From positions 1,984,001 to 2,048,000 of the forward strand of contig OX392538.1 of the NCBI GenBank assembly GCA_947623455.1: a DNA stretch of 64,000 nt. The letters are read 5' to 3'. This document shows positions 19,034-31,356 of the stretch, piece after piece. This DNA comes from Mimachlamys varia (Eukaryota > Mollusca > Bivalvia > Pectinida > Pectinidae). The position numbers and the translations under genes are program-made. The notes beneath the pieces are model-generated. The model worked only from the letters and a program-made list of their open reading frames with translations, ran no database searches and had not been told where the DNA came from. Positions within the stretch are counted from its first letter, which is position 1. The number at the start of each line of letters is the position of its first letter.

Positions 19034-20037
19034 GGTTCTTTCAGGTAAAATATCCCTATAAGAATGACTGCAATACTCCAAAACACCTATTTATACCTAA
19101 ATTGACTATAAACACATATGTTCTGAATATATACACCACCTAATAAGGATTATAAGCCCACAAGGACAGGATATCTTATCCCTATGTTACACTGGTATTG
19201 GCCCCTTGAGAGGTGTCACTTTCTTACCTTGCTATGTTTGACATATATTTACTAGATAAGTAGCAGGGCTATAAAGTTACAAGTACATTCATTTTGTAGG
19301 GGAGAAGTCACCCTACACAGTATCATAAAGTTAGACAGGCTGTGATTTCAAAAAAAAAAGTTATATCATTTATACTGTGAAAGATTTTGATAAAATTTAT
19401 GATTTTTGAAATTTGAAATTTAAAAATCAATTAAGCTTTACTTCTTTAGAAATTTCATAAAATGCATGTAAAATGTGAAAGAGTATTGCATGTGCTTCAA
19501 TTTGATATATAATGTTGATATATTGCTTGATTATTACTCGCACAATAGTCATTTATCAATGAGGCCCCTCTGAAATCTTAGCTGCAGAGTACAGCACTGC
19601 TGTGGATTGGGGGTGGGGGAACTAAAAATGAAAGAACTTTTTTGTTTTTCAAGTAAATTTCAAAATAATTTGCAGTAACATTCATAATTGCATGCCAAAT
19701 GAAATGATAGAAGAAAAAAAAAATATCTTGAAAGTACCCTATTATACATAGCAGAGAGTTACTCCGCATGGGAAACTTCCGCTGTAGCCGGTATATTTGA
19801 AGTAGGCATTTGACAGGCTGGAATATTGAAGTTGAAGGTTTGTACTTGCTACCAGTGCATGTATTGAATGAATTACGATTTAATTGAACTCATTACATAA
19901 CAATTAAAATGATGTTAGGTAATTTTATATGACAAAATAGACAAAATATGAAGTTTTAGATAGGAACTACGTGTCTTTTAGCCAGTATTTACTTTCAGTT
20001 TGACTGACATTCAACATATCTAAAGGAGCTAAGCAAA
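19034..20037. promoter_or_regulatory. Divergent spacer, unit 6 (empty site, A type)
   Basis: MITE site empty, TACA at 19745-19748. Promoter at 19062-19095. Confidence 0.7.
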
Positions 20038-20433
20038 ATGGAAGAATTTTTTGATAATTTTAGTGAAATTTTAAAGCAGAAATCTAAGGTGTCAACAAAT
20101 GGAATATGTAGGATTTGGACAGGTCCACTGACACATAATAAGAAATATGGAGTTTTTAGATTCCGCCATCCAGACACGGGTGCATGGAAATCTGTAACAG
20201 CACAACGGTTTACTGTAATGTTAAATACACGTAATTTAAATTTGATTTCGGCCTTTGACGCGTCACACCTGTGCCACAACAATATGTGTATTAACTTTGA
20301 TCATATCAATATGGAACCACACAGTGTAAACAATAACAGGATACATTGTAAAAACTTGACTAGGTGCACAGGACATGGGGAATATCCTGCTTGTTTACTA
20401 AATTTATATATACAGGTACATTACCTGAAATAG
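20038..20433 (+). CDS. Endonuclease-like protein, copy 6, with premature stop in tail
   Basis: A T to G change at 20433 turns codon 132 (TAT) into TAG, so the unspliced frame ends after 131 residues instead of 211. The full zinc/His-Cys domain (to residue 121) is untouched. The change lies inside the candidate intron (20416-20567), so a spliced message would not contain it. It is therefore not called a pseudogene. Confidence 0.75.
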   Translation: MEEFFDNFSEILKQKSKVSTNGICRIWTGPLTHNKKYGVFRFRHPDTGAWKSVTAQRFTVMLNTRNLNLISAFDASHLCHNNMCINFDHINMEPHSVNNNRIHCKNLTRCTGHGEYPACLLNLYIQVHYLK

Positions 20434-20620
20434 GTATACACAAATTACAATTTTACCTATATACAAAGCAATATTGAGCACGGCCCAAGCTCGGCTCATC
20501 GCATGCATAATGATAATGTTTTTTTCCAGATTTTATTTCTGTTTTTCCCTTTTTTGTGTAATGACAGCACATTGTACCGCAGTAATATTACACTATATTT
20601 ATGTGATGAGGTTATTTGCA

Positions 20621-22651
20621 CTACTTATTATAATTGTGCTCATCAGTGTTTGATCTCAGTCTACTGGTGCTGAGGTCAGGGGGATTATCTAGCTGTCCCT
20701 TTCTATAATCAGATCTGGCCCCCTTGTTTTGAATATGTCTCTGAATGGCTTCTGCTCTAAGTTCTAGGGTTCTTTTTTTAAAAGCTGGGCTCTTTTGGTA
20801 CTTTTGGTGGTAATCTTGCTCTGCTTGCATTTGTCTCAGAGAGCGTCTTACCTCAGGTGCTACAGTTGCCCCGAGGCACTCCATTTTCGTCATAAGGGAA
20901 TTTCCCACCCCATTATTAGCTGTGTGAACAGCACCGTGGAACCGCGCATTCATATTCTTGCTATATAGCACATTTTTTGGTAACCGGCTATTCAAAAGCC
21001 TGAAAAAGGCTTCGCATCTCTGGGTATTTGCCCCAAGTGACATTGCTGTCACATATTCATCTGTCAGTTTCATTTTCAGTATCTCGAGCATCAGGTGTTT
21101 GTCATTTTCATTCATATTTAAGCTGAAAAGCTTGTACTTAGACAGAAATATGGACCGGTTCCACCAAGTACCACTACTAACACCACCATTGCATACAAAT
21201 GAGTATCTTTTACATTTAGAACAATCCCCGCTGTAACAGCGAAGGGTGGCGTCTAAGACATGGGGCAGTTTTTCGCGCATGATTTTTGCTTCTCCACTAC
21301 AACCCTTTGCGAGCTCTTTACAAACTAGGCTACATCGAGCTTTTATGTCACGGCTTAGTACCTTTTGGGCTTCAATCTTGCCTTCTCTTGTTTTCATACC
21401 TGGGAACATGTCAGTGCTAAAATGTGCTTGCATGCATTTTCTAAATTGTGCTTGACCTAAATGGGTGGGGTCTGCCAGCCGTTTTACATTCCACATTGGT
21501 ATAAAAGCTTTATATGCTGCGTCAAGACCTGCCACTGATCGCGCGTCCCCATCTGATGTAGCGTATCTTACAATAAGGTCTTGCTGGTATAGCTGCTCAC
21601 CTACTAGTTTAGCAGCCTCATATTCTGACAGCGGTGTCCCCTCCCCTATTGTGGCACTGCAGTCTATGTGGCCACCAGGACATTTAGCATCGAACCCTTT
21701 TCTGCGTAACCATTTACCTTTCCAGCATATTTGTGATTGGACAGCTATTCCGATAATGTAATTGTTGTCGGTGATATCCTCGCGTGCTATAAGTGCTAAC
21801 TGTACAGCATTTGTACCAGGTTTATTACGGCAGGTTATTGTTGACCTGTTGTACCTGCCATCAACTTGTACGTTGACCAGGTTAGGGTCTGTGGCTCCCC
21901 TTATTTCATTTATTTCCCTCACTGTCTGTGCTTTGCTTGCCATATCCCCCTTATTTAGCACTATGATTTTTTCTGCTGCAATATTAGCATTTCTTTGCAT
22001 ACCGCTACGGCAGGGGGGAGCCAAATTCATTGAGTTGAACAAACGCTGTGCCCCTGCTGGCCCCATAGGTGTTTCTTGAAGGCCTGCATGCATTGTCAGA
22101 TTGGGGACAGCAGGGTTTGGGCCCCTTTTAGGTGATTGGATCTCTTTGTACATTTTTTGATTATCAGACACCCAACCACATGTTCTACACGCTACTTGAA
22201 ATTTACATGTCACTCCCACTTTTACCTGTTTATGAATGTCAACATCTGGATTATCACACCTGTGTGACGAGACAATTTGCATAAGATTACCTATTTTCTC
22301 AGTATCTATTAGTCTGTTACCCTGATTTTGAACACGGTCATCTAACCTTGACCTTTTTTTGCTATTTTCCTGAAGGTGTGATACAACTTCTACAACTGGT
22401 TGTGTTTTCCTGGGCCTAAGAAGCTTAAGAGTTCCAGGGTTACCTGCGGTGTCAGAAGTGCTTGGAAAGCTACAACCTGGACGCGTTACATTGACTAAAG
22501 AATACATATCAGAACTCAGTCTCTTCCAGGTACCTGTGACATTTTGACTTGAAACTTTACTTACCCCATGTCCTGTGGTCTTGGTACCCTTATTATGTGG
22601 TGTATAATTCTTTTGGAAACCATTTTTCCTTCCTTTGTACCTCCCTTTCAT
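20621..22651 (-). CDS. Mutator/Kolobok-like transposase, copy 6
   Basis: 676 residues, identical to copy 1. With the endonuclease frame shortened, the two genes of this unit no longer overlap as unspliced ORFs. Promoter at 22680-22713. Confidence 0.82.
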   Translation of the reverse strand: MKGRYKGRKNGFQKNYTPHNKGTKTTGHGVSKVSSQNVTGTWKRLSSDMYSLVNVTRPGCSFPSTSDTAGNPGTLKLLRPRKTQPVVEVVSHLQENSKKRSRLDDRVQNQGNRLIDTEKIGNLMQIVSSHRCDNPDVDIHKQVKVGVTCKFQVACRTCGWVSDNQKMYKEIQSPKRGPNPAVPNLTMHAGLQETPMGPAGAQRLFNSMNLAPPCRSGMQRNANIAAEKIIVLNKGDMASKAQTVREINEIRGATDPNLVNVQVDGRYNRSTITCRNKPGTNAVQLALIAREDITDNNYIIGIAVQSQICWKGKWLRRKGFDAKCPGGHIDCSATIGEGTPLSEYEAAKLVGEQLYQQDLIVRYATSDGDARSVAGLDAAYKAFIPMWNVKRLADPTHLGQAQFRKCMQAHFSTDMFPGMKTREGKIEAQKVLSRDIKARCSLVCKELAKGCSGEAKIMREKLPHVLDATLRCYSGDCSKCKRYSFVCNGGVSSGTWWNRSIFLSKYKLFSLNMNENDKHLMLEILKMKLTDEYVTAMSLGANTQRCEAFFRLLNSRLPKNVLYSKNMNARFHGAVHTANNGVGNSLMTKMECLGATVAPEVRRSLRQMQAEQDYHQKYQKSPAFKKRTLELRAEAIQRHIQNKGARSDYRKGQLDNPPDLSTSRLRSNTDEHNYNK

Positions 22652-23655
22652 GGTTCTTTCAGGTAAAATATCCCTATAAGAATGACTGCAATACTCCAAA
22701 ACACCTATTTATACCTAAATTGACTATAAACACATATGTTCTGAATATATACACCACCTAATAAGGATTATAAGCCCACAAGGACAGGATATCTTATCCC
22801 TATGTTACACTGGTATTGGCCCCTTGAGAGGTGTCACTTTCTTACCTTGCTATGTTTGACATATATTTACTAGATAAGTAGCAGGGCTATAAAGTTACAA
22901 GTACATTCATTTTGTAGGGGAGAAGTCACCCTACACAGTATCATAAAGTTAGACAGGCTGTGATTTCAAAAAAAAAAGTTATATCATTTATACTGTGAAA
23001 GATTTTGATAAAATTTATGATTTTTGAAATTTGAAATTTAAAAATCAATTAAGCTTTACTTCTTTAGAAATTTCATAAAATGCATGTAAAATGTGAAAGA
23101 GTATTGCATGTGCTTCAATTTGATATATAATGTTGATATATTGCTTGATTATTACTCGCACAATAGTCATTTATCAATGAGGCCCCTCTGAAATCTTAGC
23201 TGCAGAGTACAGCACTGCTGTGGATTGGGGGTGGGGGAACTAAAAATGAAAGAACTTTTTTGTTTTTCAAGTAAATTTCAAAATAATTTGCAGTAACATT
23301 CATAATTGCATGCCAAATGAAATGATAGAAGAAAAAAAAAATATCTTGAAAGTACCCTATTATACATAGCAGAGAGTTACTCCGCATGGGAAACTTCCGC
23401 TGTAGCCGGTATATTTGAAGTAGGCATTTGACAGGCTGGAATATTGAAGTTGAAGGTTTGTACTTGCTACCAGTGCATGTATTGAATGAATTACGATTTA
23501 ATTGAACTCATTACATAACAATTAAAATGATGTTAGGTAATTTTATATGACAAAATAGACAAAATATGAAGTTTTAGATAGGAACTACGTGTCTTTTAGC
23601 CAGTATTTACTTTCAGTTTGACTGACATTCAACATATCTAAAGGAGCTAAGCAAA
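22652..23655. promoter_or_regulatory. Divergent spacer, unit 7 (empty site, A type)
   Basis: MITE site empty, TACA at 23363-23366. Promoter at 22680-22713. Confidence 0.7.
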
Positions 23656-24291
23656 ATGGAAGAATTTTTTGATAATTTTAGTGAAATTTTAAAGCAGAAA
23701 TCTAAGGTGTCAACAAATGGAATATGTAGGATTTGGACAGGTCCACTGACACATAATAAGAAATATGGAGTTTTTAGATTCCGCCATCCAGACACGGGTG
23801 CATGGAAATCTGTAACAGCACAACGGTTTACTGTAATGTTAAATACACGTAATTTAAATTTGATTTCGGCCTTTGACGCGTCACACCTGTGCCACAACAA
23901 TATGTGTATTAACTTTGATCATATCAATATGGAACCACACAGTGTAAACAATAACAGGATACATTGTAAAAACTTGACTAGGTGCACAGGACATGGGGAA
24001 TATCCTGCTTGTTTACTAAATTTATATATACAGGTACATTACCTGAAATATGTATACACAAATTACAATTTTACCTATATACAAAGCAATATTGAGCACG
24101 GCCCAAGCTCGGCTCATCGCATGCATAATGATAATGTTTTTTTCCAGATTTTATTTCTGTTTTTCCCTTTTTTGTGTAATGACAGCACATTGTACCGCAG
24201 TAATATTACACTATATTTATGTGATGAGGTTATTTGCACTACTTATTATAATTGTGCTCATCAGTGTTTGATCTCAGTCTACTGGTGCTGA
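23656..24291 (+). CDS. His-Cys box endonuclease-like protein, copy 7
   Basis: Translation identical to copy 1. Confidence 0.8.
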   Translation: MEEFFDNFSEILKQKSKVSTNGICRIWTGPLTHNKKYGVFRFRHPDTGAWKSVTAQRFTVMLNTRNLNLISAFDASHLCHNNMCINFDHINMEPHSVNNNRIHCKNLTRCTGHGEYPACLLNLYIQVHYLKYVYTNYNFTYIQSNIEHGPSSAHRMHNDNVFFQILFLFFPFLCNDSTLYRSNITLYLCDEVICTTYYNCAHQCLISVYWC

Positions 24292-26269
24292 GGTCAGGGG
24301 GATTATCTAGCTGTCCCTTTCTATAATCAGATCTGGCCCCCTTGTTTTGAATATGTCTCTGAATGGCTTCTGCTCTAAGTTCTAGGGTTCTTTTTTTAAA
24401 AGCTGGGCTCTTTTGGTACTTTTGGTGGTAATCTTGCTCTGCTTGCATTTGTCTCAGAGAGCGTCTTACCTCAGGTGCTACAGTTGCCCCGAGGCACTCC
24501 ATTTTCGTCATAAGGGAATTTCCCACCCCATTATTAGCTGTGTGAACAGCACCGTGGAACCGCGCATTCATATTCTTGCTATATAGCACATTTTTTGGTA
24601 ACCGGCTATTCAAAAGCCTGAAAAAGGCTTCGCATCTCTGGGTATTTGCCCCAAGTGACATTGCTGTCACATATTCATCTGTCAGTTTCATTTTCAGTAT
24701 CTCGAGCATCAGGTGTTTGTCATTTTCATTCATATTTAAGCTGAAAAGCTTGTACTTAGACAGAAATATGGACCGGTTCCACCAAGTACCACTACTAACA
24801 CCACCATTGCATACAAATGAGTATCTTTTACATTTAGAACAATCCCCGCTGTAACAGCGAAGGGTGGCGTCTAAGACATGGGGCAGTTTTTCGCGCATGA
24901 TTTTTGCTTCTCCACTACAACCCTTTGCGAGCTCTTTACAAACTAGGCTACATCGAGCTTTTATGTCACGGCTTAGTACCTTTTGGGCTTCAATCTTGCC
25001 TTCTCTTGTTTTCATACCTGGGAACATGTCAGTGCTAAAATGTGCTTGCATGCATTTTCTAAATTGTGCTTGACCTAAATGGGTGGGGTCTGCCAGCCGT
25101 TTTACATTCCACATTGGTATAAAAGCTTTATATGCTGCGTCAAGACCTGCCACTGATCGCGCGTCCCCATCTGATGTAGCGTATCTTACAATAAGGTCTT
25201 GCTGGTATAGCTGCTCACCTACTAGTTTAGCAGCCTCATATTCTGACAGCGGTGTCCCCTCCCCTATTGTGGCACTGCAGTCTATGTGGCCACCAGGACA
25301 TTTAGCATCGAACCCTTTTCTGCGTAACCATTTACCTTTCCAGCATATTTGTGATTGGACAGCTATTCCGATAATGTAATTGTTGTCGGTGATATCCTCG
25401 CGTGCTATAAGTGCTAACTGTACAGCATTTGTACCAGGTTTATTACGGCAGGTTATTGTTGACCTGTTGTACCTGCCATCAACTTGTACGTTGACCAGGT
25501 TAGGGTCTGTGGCTCCCCTTATTTCATTTATTTCCCTCACTGTCTGTGCTTTGCTTGCCATATCCCCCTTATTTAGCACTATGATTTTTTCTGCTGCAAT
25601 ATTAGCATTTCTTTGCATACCGCTACGGCAGGGGGGAGCCAAATTCATTGAGTTGAACAAACGCTGTGCCCCTGCTGGCCCCATAGGTGTTTCTTGAAGG
25701 CCTGCATGCATTGTCAGATTGGGGACAGCAGGGTTTGGGCCCCTTTTAGGTGATTGGATCTCTTTGTACATTTTTTGATTATCAGACACCCAACCACATG
25801 TTCTACACGCTACTTGAAATTTACATGTCACTCCCACTTTTACCTGTTTATGAATGTCAACATCTGGATTATCACACCTGTGTGACGAGACAATTTGCAT
25901 AAGATTACCTATTTTCTCAGTATCTATTAGTCTGTTACCCTGATTTTGAACACGGTCATCTAACCTTGACCTTTTTTTGCTATTTTCCTGAAGGTGTGAT
26001 ACAACTTCTACAACTGGTTGTGTTTTCCTGGGCCTAAGAAGCTTAAGAGTTCCAGGGTTACCTGCGGTGTCAGAAGTGCTTGGAAAGCTACAACCTGGAC
26101 GCGTTACATTGACTAAAGAATACATATCAGAACTCAGTCTCTTCCAGGTACCTGTGACATTTTGACTTGAAACTTTACTTACCCCATGTCCTGTGGTCTT
26201 GGTACCCTTATTATGTGGTGTATAATTCTTTTGGAAACCATTTTTCCTTCCTTTGTACCTCCCTTTCAT
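24239..26269 (-). CDS. Mutator/Kolobok-like transposase, copy 7
   Basis: 676 residues, identical to copy 1. Promoter at 26298-26331. Confidence 0.82.
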   Translation of the reverse strand: MKGRYKGRKNGFQKNYTPHNKGTKTTGHGVSKVSSQNVTGTWKRLSSDMYSLVNVTRPGCSFPSTSDTAGNPGTLKLLRPRKTQPVVEVVSHLQENSKKRSRLDDRVQNQGNRLIDTEKIGNLMQIVSSHRCDNPDVDIHKQVKVGVTCKFQVACRTCGWVSDNQKMYKEIQSPKRGPNPAVPNLTMHAGLQETPMGPAGAQRLFNSMNLAPPCRSGMQRNANIAAEKIIVLNKGDMASKAQTVREINEIRGATDPNLVNVQVDGRYNRSTITCRNKPGTNAVQLALIAREDITDNNYIIGIAVQSQICWKGKWLRRKGFDAKCPGGHIDCSATIGEGTPLSEYEAAKLVGEQLYQQDLIVRYATSDGDARSVAGLDAAYKAFIPMWNVKRLADPTHLGQAQFRKCMQAHFSTDMFPGMKTREGKIEAQKVLSRDIKARCSLVCKELAKGCSGEAKIMREKLPHVLDATLRCYSGDCSKCKRYSFVCNGGVSSGTWWNRSIFLSKYKLFSLNMNENDKHLMLEILKMKLTDEYVTAMSLGANTQRCEAFFRLLNSRLPKNVLYSKNMNARFHGAVHTANNGVGNSLMTKMECLGATVAPEVRRSLRQMQAEQDYHQKYQKSPAFKKRTLELRAEAIQRHIQNKGARSDYRKGQLDNPPDLSTSRLRSNTDEHNYNK

Positions 26270-27738
26270 GGTTCTTTCAGGTAAAATATCCCTATAAGAA
26301 TGACTGCAATACTCCAAAACACCTATTTATACCTAAATTGACTATAAACACATATGTTCTGAATATATACACCACCTAATAAGGATTATAAGCCCACAAG
26401 GACAGGATATCTTATCCCTATGTTACACTGGTATTGGCCCCTTGAGAGGTGTCACTTTCTTACCTTGCTATGTTTGACATATATTTACTAGATAAGTAGC
26501 AGGGCTATAAAGTTACAAGTACATTCATTTTGTAGGGGAGAAGTCACCCTACACAGTATCATAAAGTTAGACAGGCTGTGATTTCAAAAAAAAAAGTTAT
26601 ATCATTTATACTGTGAAAGATTTTGATAAAATTTATGATTTTTGAAATTTGAAATTTAAAAATCAATTAAGCTTTACTTCTTTAGAAATTTCATAAAATG
26701 CATGTAAAATGTGAAAGAGTATTGCATGTGCTTCAATTTGATATATAATGTTGATATATTGCTTGATTATTACTCGCACAATAGTCATTTATCAATGAGG
26801 CCCCTCTGAAATCTTAGCTGCAGAGTACAGCACTGCTGTGGATTGGGGGTGGGGGAACTAAAAATGAAAGAACTTTTTTGTTTTTCAAGTAAATTTCAAA
26901 ATAATTTGCAGTAACATTCATAATTGCATGCCAAATGAAATGATAGAAGAAAAAAAAAATATCTTGAAAGTACCCTATTATACAGGCCTCAGACCACAGT
27001 TACACTTCCGGGTCGTTGTACACGAATGTAGTGCATAAGGACATTTCATGTGGGTTACAAAATAATTTTTCCTGTCTTATTTATGACAGATATGTACAGT
27101 TTTTTTGCATAGACTTGTTCAACAATATCTATTCTAGAGGTTAATTTTTGTTTGACACATTTATCAAGTTTATTTTAGCAGCAGGACACAATGAGTGATG
27201 TGGCTTGCGCATTGATATTTTGTGATTTTTGGTATTTTTCCCTAAAAGTGAAGGGTAGTGACATTCAAATGAAATTATTTTTCTTAAATGCAACACATGA
27301 GGTACTTTCCAGCTCACTGTAGGTTCAGCTTGAATAGATCTACAATAAAAAATAAGTCCCACATCCTTTGCAAAGTTTTAAAATATTTTAATTTTTTTTT
27401 TCCTTTGGTAGTAACATATAGTAGAATTAATTGTGGTCTGAGGCCTGCATAGCAGAGAGTTACTCCGCATGGGAAACTTCCGCTGTAGCCGGTATATTTG
27501 AAGTAGGCATTTGACAGGCTGGAATATTGAAGTTGAAGGTTTGTACTTGCTACCAGTGCATGTATTGAATGAATTACGATTTAATTGAACTCATTACATA
27601 ACAATTAAAATGATGTTAGGTAATTTTATATGACAAAATAGACAAAATATGAAGTTTTAGATAGGAACTACGTGTCTTTTAGCCAGTATTTACTTTCAGT
27701 TTGACTGACATTCAACATATCTAAAGGAGCTAAGCAAA
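26270..27738. promoter_or_regulatory. Divergent spacer, unit 8 (carries MITE)
   Basis: Contains the MITE at 26983-27447 and the promoter at 26298-26331. Confidence 0.7.
26983..27447. mobile_element. 465-bp MITE-like element, copy 3
   Basis: Same sequence, orientation and insertion point as copy 1, with TACA left and TGCA right. Confidence 0.8.
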
Positions 27739-28374
27739 ATGGAAGAATTTTTTGATAATTTTAGTGAAATTTTAAAGCAGAAATCTAAGGTGTCAACAAA
27801 TGGAATATGTAGGATTTGGACAGGTCCACTGACACATAATAAGAAATATGGAGTTTTTAGATTCCGCCATCCAGACACGGGTGCATGGAAATCTGTAACA
27901 GCACAACGGTTTACTGTAATGTTAAATACACGTAATTTAAATTTGATTTCGGCCTTTGACGCGTCACACCTGTGCCACAACAATATGTGTATTAACTTTG
28001 ATCATATCAATATGGAACCACACAGTGTAAACAATAACAGGATACATTGTAAAAACTTGACTAGGTGCACAGGACATGGGGAATATCCTGCTTGTTTACT
28101 AAATTTATATATACAGGTACATTACCTGAAATATGTATACACAAATTACAATTTTACCTATATACAAAGCAATATTGAGCACGGCCCAAGCTCGGCTCAT
28201 CGCATGCATAATGATAATGTTTTTTTCCAGATTTTATTTCTGTTTTTCCCTTTTTTGTGTAATGACAGCACATTGTACCGCAGTAATATTACACTATATT
28301 TATGTGATGAGGTTATTTGCACTACTTATTATAATTGTGCTCATCAGTGTTTGATCTCAGTCTACTGGTGCTGA
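27739..28374 (+). CDS. His-Cys box endonuclease-like protein, copy 8
   Basis: Translation identical to copy 1. Confidence 0.8.
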   Translation: MEEFFDNFSEILKQKSKVSTNGICRIWTGPLTHNKKYGVFRFRHPDTGAWKSVTAQRFTVMLNTRNLNLISAFDASHLCHNNMCINFDHINMEPHSVNNNRIHCKNLTRCTGHGEYPACLLNLYIQVHYLKYVYTNYNFTYIQSNIEHGPSSAHRMHNDNVFFQILFLFFPFLCNDSTLYRSNITLYLCDEVICTTYYNCAHQCLISVYWC

Positions 28375-30352
28375 GGTCAGGGGGATTATCTAGCTGTCCC
28401 TTTCTATAATCAGATCTGGCCCCCTTGTTTTGAATATGTCTCTGAATGGCTTCTGCTCTAAGTTCTAGGGTTCTTTTTTTAAAAGCTGGGCTCTTTTGGT
28501 ACTTTTGGTGGTAATCTTGCTCTGCTTGCATTTGTCTCAGAGAGCGTCTTACCTCAGGTGCTACAGTTGCCCCGAGGCACTCCATTTTCGTCATAAGGGA
28601 ATTTCCCACCCCATTATTAGCTGTGTGAACAGCACCGTGGAACCGCGCATTCATATTCTTGCTATATAGCACATTTTTTGGTAACCGGCTATTCAAAAGC
28701 CTGAAAAAGGCTTCGCATCTCTGGGTATTTGCCCCAAGTGACATTGCTGTCACATATTCATCTGTCAGTTTCATTTTCAGTATCTCGAGCATCAGGTGTT
28801 TGTCATTTTCATTCATATTTAAGCTGAAAAGCTTGTACTTAGACAGAAATATGGACCGGTTCCACCAAGTACCACTACTAACACCACCATTGCATACAAA
28901 TGAGTATCTTTTACATTTAGAACAATCCCCGCTGTAACAGCGAAGGGTGGCGTCTAAGACATGGGGCAGTTTTTCGCGCATGATTTTTGCTTCTCCACTA
29001 CAACCCTTTGCGAGCTCTTTACAAACTAGGCTACATCGAGCTTTTATGTCACGGCTTAGTACCTTTTGGGCTTCAATCTTGCCTTCTCTTGTTTTCATAC
29101 CTGGGAACATGTCAGTGCTAAAATGTGCTTGCATGCATTTTCTAAATTGTGCTTGACCTAAATGGGTGGGGTCTGCCAGCCGTTTTACATTCCACATTGG
29201 TATAAAAGCTTTATATGCTGCGTCAAGACCTGCCACTGATCGCGCGTCCCCATCTGATGTAGCGTATCTTACAATAAGGTCTTGCTGGTATAGCTGCTCA
29301 CCTACTAGTTTAGCAGCCTCATATTCTGACAGCGGTGTCCCCTCCCCTATTGTGGCACTGCAGTCTATGTGGCCACCAGGACATTTAGCATCGAACCCTT
29401 TTCTGCGTAACCATTTACCTTTCCAGCATATTTGTGATTGGACAGCTATTCCGATAATGTAATTGTTGTCGGTGATATCCTCGCGTGCTATAAGTGCTAA
29501 CTGTACAGCATTTGTACCAGGTTTATTACGGCAGGTTATTGTTGACCTGTTGTACCTGCCATCAACTTGTACGTTGACCAGGTTAGGGTCTGTGGCTCCC
29601 CTTATTTCATTTATTTCCCTCACTGTCTGTGCTTTGCTTGCCATATCCCCCTTATTTAGCACTATGATTTTTTCTGCTGCAATATTAGCATTTCTTTGCA
29701 TACCGCTACGGCAGGGGGGAGCCAAATTCATTGAGTTGAACAAACGCTGTGCCCCTGCTGGCCCCATAGGTGTTTCTTGAAGGCCTGCATGCATTGTCAG
29801 ATTGGGGACAGCAGGGTTTGGGCCCCTTTTAGGTGATTGGATCTCTTTGTACATTTTTTGATTATCAGACACCCAACCACATGTTCTACACGCTACTTGA
29901 AATTTACATGTCACTCCCACTTTTACCTGTTTATGAATGTCAACATCTGGATTATCACACCTGTGTGACGAGACAATTTGCATAAGATTACCTATTTTCT
30001 CAGTATCTATTAGTCTGTTACCCTGATTTTGAACACGGTCATCTAACCTTGACCTTTTTTTGCTATTTTCCTGAAGGTGTGATACAACTTCTACAACTGG
30101 TTGTGTTTTCCTGGGCCTAAGAAGCTTAAGAGTTCCAGGGTTACCTGCGGTGTCAGAAGTGCTTGGAAAGCTACAACCTGGACGCGTTACATTGACTAAA
30201 GAATACATATCAGAACTCAGTCTCTTCCAGGTACCTGTGACATTTTGACTTGAAACTTTACTTACCCCATGTCCTGTGGTCTTGGTACCCTTATTATGTG
30301 GTGTATAATTCTTTTGGAAACCATTTTTCCTTCCTTTGTACCTCCCTTTCAT
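28322..30352 (-). CDS. Mutator/Kolobok-like transposase, copy 8
   Basis: 676 residues, identical to copy 1. Promoter at 30381-30414. Confidence 0.82.
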   Translation of the reverse strand: MKGRYKGRKNGFQKNYTPHNKGTKTTGHGVSKVSSQNVTGTWKRLSSDMYSLVNVTRPGCSFPSTSDTAGNPGTLKLLRPRKTQPVVEVVSHLQENSKKRSRLDDRVQNQGNRLIDTEKIGNLMQIVSSHRCDNPDVDIHKQVKVGVTCKFQVACRTCGWVSDNQKMYKEIQSPKRGPNPAVPNLTMHAGLQETPMGPAGAQRLFNSMNLAPPCRSGMQRNANIAAEKIIVLNKGDMASKAQTVREINEIRGATDPNLVNVQVDGRYNRSTITCRNKPGTNAVQLALIAREDITDNNYIIGIAVQSQICWKGKWLRRKGFDAKCPGGHIDCSATIGEGTPLSEYEAAKLVGEQLYQQDLIVRYATSDGDARSVAGLDAAYKAFIPMWNVKRLADPTHLGQAQFRKCMQAHFSTDMFPGMKTREGKIEAQKVLSRDIKARCSLVCKELAKGCSGEAKIMREKLPHVLDATLRCYSGDCSKCKRYSFVCNGGVSSGTWWNRSIFLSKYKLFSLNMNENDKHLMLEILKMKLTDEYVTAMSLGANTQRCEAFFRLLNSRLPKNVLYSKNMNARFHGAVHTANNGVGNSLMTKMECLGATVAPEVRRSLRQMQAEQDYHQKYQKSPAFKKRTLELRAEAIQRHIQNKGARSDYRKGQLDNPPDLSTSRLRSNTDEHNYNK

Positions 30353-31356
30353 GGTTCTTTCAGGTAAAATATCCCTATAAGAATGACTGCAATACTCCAA
30401 AACACCTATTTATACCTAAATTGACTATAAACACATATGTTCTGAATATATACACCACCTAATAAGGATTATAAGCCCACAAGGACAGGATATCTTATCC
30501 CTATGTTACACTGGTATTGGCCCCTTGAGAGGTGTCACTTTCTTACCTTGCTATGTTTGACATATATTTACTAGATAAGTAGCAGGGCTATAAAGTTACA
30601 AGTACATTCATTTTGTAGGGGAGAAGTCACCCTACACAGTATCATAAAGTTAGACAGGCTGTGATTTCAAAAAAAAAAGTTATATCATTTATACTGTGAA
30701 AGATTTTGATAAAATTTATGATTTTTGAAATTTGAAATTTAAAAATCAATTAAGCTTTACTTCTTTAGAAATTTCATAAAATGCATGTAAAATGTGAAAG
30801 AGTATTGCATGTGCTTCAATTTGATATATAATGTTGATATATTGCTTGATTATTACTCGCACAATAGTCATTTATCAATGAGGCCCCTCTGAAATCTTAG
30901 CTGCAGAGTACAGCACTGCTGTGGATTGGGGGTGGGGGAACTAAAAATGAAAGAACTTTTTTGTTTTTCAAGTAAATTTCAAAATAATTTGCAGTAACAT
31001 TCATAATTGCATGCCAAATGAAATGATAGAAGAAAAAAAAAATATCTTGAAAGTACCCTATTATGCATAGCAGAGAGTTACTCCGCATGGGAAACTTCCG
31101 CTGTAGCCGGTATATTTGAAGTAGGCATTTGACAGGCTGGAATATTGAAGTTGAAGGTTTGTACTTGCTACCAGTGCATGTATTGAATGAATTACGATTT
31201 AATTGAACTCATTACATAACAATTAAAATGATGTTAGGTAATTTTATATGACAAAATAGACAAAATATGAAGTTTTAGATAGGAACTACGTGTCTTTTAG
31301 CCAGTATTTACTTTCAGTTTGACTGACATTCAACATATCTAAAGGAGCTAAGCAAA
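30353..31356. promoter_or_regulatory. Divergent spacer, unit 9 (empty site, G type)
   Basis: MITE site empty, TGCA at 31064-31067. Promoter at 30381-30414. Confidence 0.7.
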
